DNA from: Hsuehochloa calcarea
Taxonomy: Eukaryota > Streptophyta > Magnoliopsida > Poales > Poaceae
DNA: 64,000 nt
Assembly: GCA_036346395.1 (NCBI GenBank)
Contig: CM070599.1
Location: 21,567,232-21,631,231 of the forward strand
Reading direction: 5' to 3'
Each line of letters opens with the position of its first letter. Positions within the stretch are counted from its first letter, which is position 1. A program made the position numbers and the translations under genes. This document shows, piece by piece, positions 22,891-32,539 of the stretch. Below the pieces are notes generated by a model that saw nothing but the letters and a program-made list of their open reading frames with translations, was not told the DNA's origin and did no database searches.

Positions 22891-23582
22891 AACTCACACG
22901 TTGTGTCAGAGACATTGGTCCAGCCTCAGCAACTACCGATGCTCCTCAGCAAATGCATTGTAAAAGTCGCACCGCTTTAGGGGGAGAGTGTGTGGTCCAT
23001 GGAGAGGGAGAGAAGGAACATGTATCCACACCAAATCACGTGTGGTGCCTACAGCACAGTGCGAGGGGGGCTTGGAGGAAGCAAACGGAGGAAATTTTGG
23101 CAAGTTAGAGCTTTGCACTAATTTGGTAAACATTATGTGATGATCTGTTTTTAGGACATTCTTCACATATTATACGGTTGAAGGCTTGAAGGTTTCTTAA
23201 TTCTTCTTGCTACTATTTCACTTTCTACCTAGTCTTGACAATCCTGTGCTATTGGATTGTCAAGACAACGAGTAGTTTGTGTTTTTTTATGTACCTCACT
23301 AGGGACTTTTTTTATATGTTGAGCATTATTGTACATGAAAATATATATTGAACGTTACCTTTGCAACTGAAATAAAAGGTATTGTTACATGTTTATAGTG
23401 GAATAAAGGGTCTTCACTTTTGTCTCACCCAGGGCCTCGAAAATGTTAGGACCATCCATGGAGAGGGGGCTAGGGAGAAAAAGAGAAAGGTGTGGCTGAC
23501 GGATGAGCTAAGGTGGTATTTGCAATATAGTTTTATTCGTACGGTTTCTAAAGTAAAATGTTGAATTAAAATATAATTGGGG
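22891..23582. other. Unassigned intergenic DNA with a perfect stem-loop
   Basis: No gene or known repeat was recognised. A perfect 13-bp inverted repeat (GTCTTGACAATCC at 23232-23244, GGATTGTCAAGAC at 23254-23266) with a 9-base loop stands out. The right end meets the duplicated block at about 23583. Confidence 0.4.
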
Positions 23583-23903
23583 GCTGAAATAGTAATTTTT
23601 TAGGGTTGACATGCAAATATTATTGTGGGTTCGGTGAAAACCATCATGCATTGGGTCGGTAGGAGCTTGAATGGTGTCTTCAGTGGCTTATGACTAGGTG
23701 AAGGATGTAGCCGTCAATTGAGGCGCATATCCATGGTACATGCCCTAAGGATGCTCAAACTACATCATTGTCATTTAGCTTGGGGACATAAGTTATCACT
23801 AAAATAATACCATTTCGACGTTTGAGAGACCGGGGGGCAATTGTTTTTTATGTTGGAACCCAATTGTGATCACCTTTCAGTCGGGTCACACAAGCCACAC
23901 AGA

Positions 23904-26797
23904 CAGGCGCGGATCTAGGCCTCAGGCTAGGTAGGCTATAACCTGAGGCCCAGCAAAAAATTTAATGCAATTTTTTTTGTTATATAGACCCAACAAATTT
24001 ATTTACAGTGTTTAGCCTGACGCCTAGCCTCTCACAGTCCCACTATTCCTCCCATCCACTGATCCACAGCCCATCATCCGCTGGCCCCGGCGCTAGCCCC
24101 CTCGACATCTTCCCACAGCCCACGCTGTGATACTCTGAAAAAAATAGTATTAATATTAATAATAACGTCTTTAAGGGCCTGTGTGCAATTAAATAAAATA
24201 GTACACACAAAAATAGAATTTCAGAATTTTTAAGAGCTATATAAATAGATGGTGGGAATTTTTAGAAAACCCTAGCAGCCTTTTTACTGTTTTCCACCGC
24301 GCCGCCAGCTTTTCTTTTCTTTCTCCTGGAGCTTGCGCTGCGCCCCTCTCTGCAAGCGTGGTCGCACTGACCTTCTGCTATTCTATTGCCGAAATGACTC
24401 ACGATCTTCTTGCTTGAAGCGATCTCACCGATCTTATTGAAGCTTCGCGCCATCGCTGCGTGTGATCTTGCCGCCACGATTTCTTTGGCTCGGCCAAATC
24501 TGCTGCTATTGCCGTCTTTCTTTACCTCTGATAGAGCCGCTCATCGCGTGGAAACCAGCTGCCCGGCGTCGTTTTCCTGCCGCATGCGCGTGATCGGCCG
24601 GCTGTGGAAACCAGTGACCCCTGCGTTGATTTTCTTGCCGCGCATGTGGACAGATCGGCTGGTAATGTAGGAGAGGCGTCGTACTTGTTGCCATCTGCTA
24701 GCCAAATTGTGCGTCGCAACTAGTAAAGGCAAGTGCATGGTAGACAGCGATCAATGATCGATCACTGTTTTCTTTATCTTCTATTACCATTATTGTTGTG
24801 CTTTTATTTTGTTTAATTGCAAACAAATAATTGGTATGATTATATCTTTGTTGACAAGCATGATGAAAAATTGGACATGATGTTTATGATGGAGTTTGCA
24901 TATTCATACATAAGCATCTTTGCATATGAGCAGGTGATCATGAATGATCACAACTCCACGGGAGTGGAGGAGGTCCCCGATCCTTATGGAGGAACGGGCT
25001 TGAGAGTGAATGTTGTCGCGAGCATTCACTCATGCTATACCGGTATACGCGAAAGAAGTGCATGTGGACATGTAGATTAGACTTGCATTGATACATGAGA
25101 TTATTGGATGTGAATCAACGAGAAGATAACTGCATGTGAATGTTAGTAGAAGTACCTGTGATGATAATGAAGTTATTGAATGCTGTTGATTTATTATTGT
25201 TCGTTGTTTATGGATGTGTTTGCTGAGTCGTGGACTCACCCTTGCTCTATTGTTGTCTTTAGGTGATCTTCGAGGATGCCGTAACTGAGAGCGAGTAGAG
25301 CACATGGACAACACATGATCATTTGCCATAAGAATCTTTTCAATTACAATTGATTTACTCTTGGACATGTTAGAGGTTGAATAAAGTTTAGGACAACGTT
25401 TGGACTAGACTATTTGCTTTATTAATTTGGATTCATTGGTTGATGCTATTTTGGATTATTTACCTGGTTATAATTCCCATTGCTTATTTATTGTCGCTTG
25501 ATCCATAATTATGCATGTCCTTTTTTGTGGTCCATTGATATGATTATCATTGTTTCCTTGCTGTAATTTTATAGTGTGTCGATAATTATTAGTTTAAAGA
25601 GTAGTGTGGTGGCATTCTAGGCTCAGTGTTGGGCTGGGGTGTTACACACGCCCCCAACCCCAACCCCAACCCCAAAGCCTCCCATCCAGGAAGTCGGCTG
25701 CCCACAGGTATCTTTCCCTTTTCCAGTTGTCAGCAACAAAGAAGAAATAGATGATCTATTAGTCTGCTATCTTATGATATTGCTCAAATTGGTGCTAAAT
25801 GATGCATTTTTGTGCCCAAAATTGTAGACATCAATATTGGTGCTAAATTATGAATTAACAGTACATGTTTTCTGAAGCACATTTTAGAAACAATCTTTTG
25901 TGCAGTACAATATCATAACTAACCATAAGCAGTACATCATCATACTAGCAGTAGCAGGTATTGTAATTCTACTTGTATGGTCTAGCTTCAAGCTTCTCAA
26001 TACATGATTAATGGACATGGTTCCATCCAAGAAATCTGACATAAAGCTAATTAAATAGCTGGTGTGTGTGTGTGTGTTTTGCAAATCTATAGTATGTGTG
26101 TTTTTATTTATTTATTTATTTATTAAAAAGAATGCAGTGTAACTGGTTGGTAGCATCAAAGTTAGCTATATACAAAGATCTGATAGTTGTTGTTGTTTGT
26201 AACTCTCCTCTCAGAAGTAGCATTTGCCTCAGCTTCTTCTAAGTGGTTGTTGAACTGTCTATCACGCAGGTGGACCATCATTCTGGTGACGATTTTCTTC
26301 GAGGTAGGCCCTTCCTCTTTCACCACCAAATAGTTTGTCTCTTCACTGAATTCCTGAAGCCAATGATACATGTCTAGGACTTTCACATCAGCACAATCCT
26401 TATCTGAAGAAAAGATTGGTTTGTTCTATGAATTGTTCAGCTTGTCCATCTACAGATGCACCAAATTTGCTGATGAGAATGTTGGCGCTGCGACTTCAGA
26501 CGTAGAGCATGGATCTTATGCTGCTCATGTAGTTGCTACTATACCGAGTTTCAACGAAGAAGATGGCATCAGAGAGATTGCTGGATTTTGGGGGTACCTA
26601 CTCCAAATCGCAGAGCCATCTGCATTGACACCTGCATACATGGAGGGGGTCTTATTTTTCTTTTTAGATGCAATTATTAGTGTAGGGTAGTTACTATCAT
26701 GTTATGTCGTGGCGTGGGTTAAAATTAGCGTTAGTTCTAGAATGTTAGTCTATTAAAATTTAGCTCGAGACGTGGTAAAATCATAGATCCGCCACTG
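23904..26797. mobile_element. hAT-type transposon (copy A), carrying a solo LTR
   Basis: Terminal inverted repeats CAGGCGCGGATCTAGG (left) and CAGTGGCGGATCTATG (right, reverse complement) are flanked by a perfect 8-bp duplication CACACAGA (23896-23903 and 26798-26805), the hAT signature. Without the solo LTR the element is about 1.37 kb, so it is a non-autonomous or deleted derivative. A minus-strand frame (26162-26386, with YHWLQEFSEETNYLVVKEEG) is conserved in copy B and may be a transposase or captured exon remnant; its identity is unknown. Confidence 0.85.
24126..25646. mobile_element. Solo LTR inside the hAT element
   Basis: 1,521 bp with TG...CA ends (TGTGATACTC...GTGTTACA) and a 5-bp duplication CACGC (24121-24125 and 25647-25651). 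The homologous position in copy B (about 42190) is an uninterrupted empty site with a single cccacgccccc. It therefore inserted, and lost its internal region, after the segmental duplication. Non-coding. Confidence 0.9.
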
Positions 26798-26830
26798 CAC
26801 ACAGATACTCAGTTAGAGGGATTTTTCAAG

Positions 26831-26978
26831 GGGTAATTTGCTCAGTAACACTACAAATATATCACGAGTTGAAAAATAACATCGATACATCACTAACATA
26901 TGGCCTACCTATTATTCTCACATTGAATACTATTTTTCAATTTATACATTATTATAATGCTATTGGGCAAATTTTCCC
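26831..26978. mobile_element. MITE upstream of QOR copy A
   Basis: About 148 bp with imperfect inverted ends: GGGTAATTTGCTCAGTAACA on the left, GGGAAAATTTGCCCAATAGCA as the reverse complement of the right end, and a TTGAAAAATA motif repeated inverted inside both arms. Size and ends fit a Mutator-like MITE. The target duplication is not clear. Confidence 0.5.
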
Positions 26979-27461
26979 GAAAAGCTTGTAGGAAAATACA
27001 AAAAAGACAATTTAGTAAATATGTTACTCCTCCGTTGGCGAATCACATTTGACCACTTTATTGCTTACAAATACTTGTCACTTGAGGTTTTCCAATACAA
27101 GGTTTCCTGTTTTGCCCTTGTAAACATCTCCCTCACCTCACCCCTGTGGTGGGCCCATGGTTACTTGTTTTGGAACAAAATAATAATTACCTCCATAATT
27201 TTGCCATGGACAGGAGTGATTAGAGCACGCGAAAGAAGGAAGCGGCATTTAAGTGGTCGTAAGTCGTAACGACGAGGGCCGGCGTGACATATATCCCGAT
27301 ATATATATATTTTTTTATCACATCATACGATCAACTCATCGTTCCATCTAACAGCCAAGAGGAATATTATTTCAGACAATTACTCATTGGATCTGATCCG
27401 CTCACCAGGCCACGGTGTCTACGTTCGACGCACCTTCTCGAACCCATCCCAACGTGGGCCC

Positions 27462-27509
27462 CACGTGTCGGAGCCCAGGCTACCCCCATCCTCGCGAGTC
27501 GCGCCGGCG

Positions 27510-27555
<46 letters not shown>
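27462..27555 (+). promoter_or_regulatory. QOR-A core promoter: G-box/ABRE and expanded (AT)n TATA region
   Basis: CACGTGTC (27462-27469), a G-box/ABRE-type element, precedes an uninterrupted (AT)n tract at about 27515-27553. In copy B the same place is a short catatata (about 43525-43531) about 130 bp before the ATG, which looks like an ordinary TATA box. The TATA region has thus expanded to about 39 bp in copy A. A bZIP-responsive promoter is inferred from the G-box only. Confidence 0.5.
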
Positions 27556-27556
<1 letters not shown>

Positions 27557-27648
27557 GCACCCGTCGCGGCTGGGGGCACGCAGCAAAATCTGTCGGCCTT
27601 GTTCCCATCTCTTTGCTGCTTTGCTTCGCTACCTTCTTTTCTTTACCC

Positions 27649-30600
27649 ATGGCCGGGGCCGCCCCGACGCCGGCCAAGATGCGGGCCGTGCAGTACGACG
27701 CCTGCGGCGGAAGCGCCGACGCACTCAAGGTGAGCCTTCACGCGCGCCTCGCAGTTCCGCCCTTTTGTTCAGCGGGAAGGGGGGGCTATGGGGCGGAATC
27801 TTGTGTGCGTGTGTGCTAGGCATAGGTTGGTTAATGCTAAGTATGATATGACTAGTTAGTGATTGGTAAATCGGCCAGATTGTTAGCTAATTGGTTGGTT
27901 AGTTTTGGTTGGCGCGTCGCATGCCTGGACAGGCTCACCCCTGGCTGGAAATCGCGATTAGTTCGTCTGATTATACAAGTGGTGGTGAGTCTCCCTTTCT
28001 TGGGATTTTTTATGGTCGAACAACGAGTACTTAGTTTATTGGAGCATGTCGAAGACAAATTAATTAATTGGTCGGTGCGTACCTGGTGTTAGATGCTTAT
28101 AATAAATAAAAGACAAAGGGAACCCAATATAATCTTTATGTTCTGTTTTAAGTCAGCAGTAGTCGCAAGATTCAGACGAAAGAATGTAATATGCTGGCAG
28201 TGTGGTCAAAGAGTCAATTGGGTGGCAGGCTAATTTGTTAGCCCGCTTTTCTGTTTTTTCATCTCCTTTTATTTTTAATCAAAGAGTAACCGAAAGCTTA
28301 GTGTGCATGCAGATCGTTAGCCATGCAAACAAGAAACTGAAACTGAAACTATAAATGTTAGCCGTCAATGGAAACATCAATACGCAGAGCCAAAAACAAT
28401 AAACACAAGAAATCAAACGCATTAAGGATTATTCAACATAATTCGTGTGATTCTGGTCTAGTCAAAAGAGTCATTCGATTCGATGAACCATAGAGGTTCT
28501 GATTTGGTCCGATCTTTCGATGGAAAGATAAATTCGGTAGAAGTCAACTCTCACGATCCTAGCTACAAACTCCCAAGGTTTGAAACTACGTAATCGCTAA
28601 ACTACCCGACAAGTCGTTATCAATCGTGCACGAATATCCGGATGACCTGATCACGAAGATCAATTCCTGCATACACCGAAGAAGCACACAAAAACAAGGT
28701 AAAAACGCAATCTGATGTATTGCAAATATGAATGAAATTGGTATTGATAAATGGGGTTTCGAAAACGATGTCGATGTTGTTCTCGACGAACAAGAGGGCA
28801 AAATATAAAGTAGCAAAGCTAAACTTTAATTAACAAAACTCAAATTTTGTTAAAAGGCGGCGGCTCTTATATGTGGATTGTAGTCAGGAGGTGGGAAGTT
28901 TAGGGCCAGTGGTATTGTTTGTGTGTACTGTTTATATAAACATTACGGTCTCCCTAGGGTGGCTGGAAGCATACGGGCCTCGTGGGCTAAGTCGATCCAT
29001 ACATTACATAGCCTATGGGCCAACAATTGGTGACACAGCATCATGGCATGCAGACACAGTACCATATTATGTAGACGTAGTTCGGCTCGTAGGAGTAGAA
29101 GTAGCTCGGTCCAATTGGGGAATATGGTATTGTTGTGGCCGAAAGTCCAATTGAAGAAGATGTTGAAGTAGAGGATACTGTGCATCGGATCGAAGCAGTG
29201 GTTGTATTCCCTGATCTAGTGTAGATGAGATATTTCCTTTACTGTGTGATTCTGATCCCACTCAGCAAAATCTCCCCCTTTTTTCATGGAGAGAAAGGAG
29301 TCAACAACGAGATTTCTTCATTTCTTTTTCTTGAAAAGAAACCAGTCAACAAGAAGATTTCTTTTCTTTTTGTTTGTTTTTTCCTTGAGAAGTTTCCGTC
29401 AAGTAATTCTTGAACTCCTGTAATGCAGCATGTGGAAGTTCCTGTCCCTTCAGCGACGAAGAACAAGGTCCTGTTGAAGCTGGAAGCAGCAAGCATCAAT
29501 CCAGTTGACTGGAAGATGCAGAAAGGGATGTTACGGCCTTTCCTGCCCCGAAAATTCCCTTTCATCCCAGGTAATTATCCTCGTTGAGGCGTCATGCGAA
29601 TTTCTGTAGTGTCACTTGGTTTGTGCTTCTGAAAAATTGATAGCATAATGGTCATGCTATTTATATCTTAAACAAGATAACCGTGTAAGGACTAAGGAAC
29701 AGTGTTTTCTATCATGTTTATGTAACGCTTCAGCTCTACACGGTATTTCTTATTGAAAAGAGTTGTTCGTTATTAAAAAATGTGCAATAATAACATACAT
29801 GCTCTATGAGATTTGTTTATACTAGATGCTAGAAAATATCCTCAATGAATTCTGCTAATTCCTACATAACTGTTTTTCCTCTCTTTTTTCCCCTGCAGTG
29901 ACAGATGTGGCAGGAATTGTTGTTAATGTTGGTCCTGGAGTCAATGAACTCAAAGCTGGTGATCAAGTTGTTGCCATGTTGAACTATTCCGTAAGCATGC
30001 TTCGCTCATGCTAAATAAACGTCATTCTTGGCAGCACAGTTCTGTTTTTTTTTCGGACATCAACTTAGACAACGGTCAATGTCATACAATGCTAATGATC
30101 TTCTATAAGTTGGAATCAGTTTTTATGATTGCTAGAATTATATTTGTAGAGCATAATTTGACAGCGTTAAGTTATCCACTCTGCCCTGGTCCCCTTGTGA
30201 TTGTATGTTGAGTGTGCGATCATTCTTCTATTATGAGGTGAAGTTATGTCTTACTTCGAATGTTTCTTTCCTTTGCTGTAACAGTCTGGAGGTGGACTCG
30301 CAGAGTACGCTGTGGCATCCAATAGTCTGACAGTCAAGAGGCCCCCCGAGGTATCTGCAGCTGAAGGTGCTGGGCTGCCCATTGCGGCCGGCACTGCGCT
30401 CCAGGCGCTGAGGTCCATCGGCGCCAAGTTCAACGGCACAGGCCAGCCCACAAACGTGCTGATCACTGCCGCCTCCGGTGGGGTCGGGCTGTACGCAGTG
30501 CAGCTCGCGAAGCTGGCGAACCTTCACGTCACGGCCACCTGCGGCGCGCACAACATGGAGCTAGTGAAGAGTTTGGGCGCAGACGAGGCGCTCGACTACA

Positions 30601-30977
30601 GGACGCCGGAGGGCGCCAGCCTGCAGAGCCCGTCCGGCAGGAAGTACGACGGCGTCGTGCACTGCACCGTCGGGATCGGCTGGTCAACGTTCGAGCCATT
30701 GCTGAGCAGCGCGGGGAAAGTGATGGACCTCACCCCCAACTTCTCCACCATTCTCACCTCTGGCCTGCACATGGTGACGTTGCGCAAGAAGCGCATCGTG
30801 CCGCTGCTGCTATCGCCCAACAAAGCCGATCTGGAGTTCTTGGTCGGGTTGGTGAAGGAAGGCAAGCTGAAGACGGTGGTCGATTCGAGGTTTCCGTTGA
30901 GCGATGCAGGCAAGGCGTGGGAGAAGAGCATCGACGGACATGCCACCGGCAAGATCATCGTTGAGATGGAAGGCTGA
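27649..30977 (+). CDS. Zinc-free quinone oxidoreductase / ceQORH-like MDR protein, copy A
   Basis: Exons 27649-27729, 29429-29570, 29899-29990 and 30285-30977, all with GT-AG introns, give 335 codons. The protein is a medium-chain dehydrogenase/reductase: a GroES-like N-terminal fold (NPVDWK, DVAG, AGDQVVAM), then a Rossmann NAD(P)H domain with ITAASGGVGLYAVQLAKL (about residues 165-182), and a C-terminal TGKIIVEMEG. Zinc ligands are absent. The closest family I recognise is Arabidopsis chloroplast envelope quinone oxidoreductase homologue (ceQORH, At4g13010), which is imported without a classical transit peptide and reduces reactive carbonyl or gamma-ketol lipids using NADPH. The start is the first ATG (ccATGGCC) after the TATA region and matches copy B. 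Exon 4 differs from copy B at about 11 of 221 residues. Intron 1 has gained an LTR relic. No disruption is seen, so it is probably functional. Confidence 0.9.
28485..29185 (-). repeat. LTR relic in QOR-A intron 1, related to the CRM-like LTR
   Basis: This roughly 700-bp insertion is absent from copy B, where the flanks nearly join (about 44880-44925). Its left part (TGATTTGGTCCGATCTTTCG...) and centre (cgcaatctgatgtattgcaaatatgaatgaa) align by eye with the LTR at 21907-22708. Exact ends and TSD were not resolved, so these coordinates are approximate. Probably an old solo LTR. Confidence 0.5.
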
Positions 30978-32097
30978 TCGTGATCGGTGATGCCACCATT
31001 ATCATACATGCACAGGTATATGTATATATGTATTTGGGACGAACATACTTATGCGTGAGAGCGCAATCAAAATCATAGAACACGATAGTAGTCATTTGTG
31101 CGTTTGTTTATTGGGGTGATGTTCTTGATTTCTTCTGCTTTTGGTTATTGGGGTGATGTTCTTGATTTCTACTGCTTGTCTTATACCACCATCTAGAGCT
31201 GTGAATTGCTAGAACATGTTATGTCGTTGGAAATCAGTAAAACAGTACTATTGTGCTTTGCAAAATTTGGTCTGTTGATGTTACGTGCAAATTATCTTCG
31301 TCAAGCAGTTGTACGCCAAACCTGGTCCATTCGTTCTGTATTTGGTATGCATCCTTGTTGGATGCTACAACCACACGCTTGTGTGTGAACAGACAATACA
31401 GAAGCCATAGATCACTCCAAACAAATTATAGAATTTCGGTAGGCTTCAAAGTTTCAAACCCACCGAAAGTTTCAGTTTGATCCAGCCAGCAAGCAATTGA
31501 AGTTTAAGTTCGATCCAGCAAACTAGCGAACAATTGAATTAACTTCCTGAAAAGAACAAAGCCGGCACTAAGAGCACAAAGAGAGAGCATCGCATACAAA
31601 CTAAATTTGAAACAGAGTTACCACTTATGCATAGAGAGCGACTCGGAAACAAGAAACACAGCATGTGATTGACTGACAGATCCCAGGAATAAGCAGCTTC
31701 TCGCACTAACTTTAGCAACTCTAAATTATCACTTATTCCAGAAAAGTCAATAAAAACTACAACTCATTGGCACCTCGAATCAAACTCCGCTAAATCAAAA
31801 AAAGAGGGAAGAAAAAGTAAGAACACACATAAGCTGCTCGACAAAGGACAAAAACTTACTTGGGCTACATCTGGATAGACGTATATTCTACAATTAGTAA
31901 CCAATATCACCACTGCTTTCCCTTGCCACAAAACAAGGGAAGCATCAATTTATGACCCCGATTTTGCTGACAATCTCACATGAACCCAACTCACGACGCA
32001 CTCTTTTTGCGAATCTTGATAGTTCCAACAGCCATGAAATATCGAACTTCTACCGATGCACACCAAGAACTCACTTCGCGACTACATAATCAGATTG
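30978..32097. other. 3' flank of QOR-A, with orphan G3BP-like 3' flank
   Basis: Non-coding DNA matching 46643-47688. In copy B this interval lies between the convergent QOR and G3BP genes and must contain the G3BP 3' UTR on the minus strand. Here the G3BP coding sequence is missing: the match ends at about 32103 and unrelated repeat sequence follows. The interval therefore holds the QOR 3' UTR plus an orphaned G3BP 3' UTR. Confidence 0.6.
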
Positions 32098-32435
32098 ATG
32101 ATCGAGCAGCCAGCGCCATGGTCGCCGATGGAGAACTTTTGTTTTTTGAACGAAAAGGAGGAGAAACTGCTTTCATTTCATTGGAAGTAGAAAAACAGTA
32201 GAAGAACTGAACGGGGAAAACGAATAAACAAAACACAAGAACTATACATTAATGGCGGGTAAAGGGTGTGATAAGGACATCACATTCATTGATGCAACAC
32301 CAACCTGGACGCAACAACCACCAATGATGGAACATCGTCGTCGCGTAAGTCAACAGGAGACATCACATCCATTGATGCAGCATCAACGTGGATGCAACAC
32401 CAACCAATGGTGGAACATCGTCGTCGCGTAAGCGG
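32098..32435 (-). repeat. LINE-like 3' end repeat, second copy, with internal repeats
   Basis: Matches 7073-7310 from gatcgagcagcc onward, including the gaacgaaa...ggagaaactgctttcatttcattgg motif. A unit with ccattgatgca, caccaa(c)caatg(a/g)tggaacatcgtcgtcgcgtaag occurs about twice in tandem (about 32283-32345 and 32368-32431), but once at 7258-7305. No coding sequence. Confidence 0.45.
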
Positions 32436-32539
32436 TTGAATATATAAGTATTTTTTGAATTATTTTAATTTAAAAATATACTAAATTAATTATGAACAAT
32501 ACTCTAGTTTTTTTTCAATGCAAAAACCTTATACTATGC

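Larger units (their letters stand above)
23583..32103. repeat. Segmental duplication, copy A
   Basis: From ggctgaaatagtaatttttt at about 23583 to gattgatgat at about 32102 this block aligns, with large indels, to 41697-47688. Shared content is the hAT left part, the QOR gene with all four exons and introns, and about 1.1 kb of 3' flank. Copy-A-specific insertions are a solo LTR (24126-25646), an LTR relic in QOR intron 1 (about 28485-29185) and the right portion of the hAT plus a MITE. The copies are in the same orientation about 15-18 kb apart. Confidence 0.9.
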
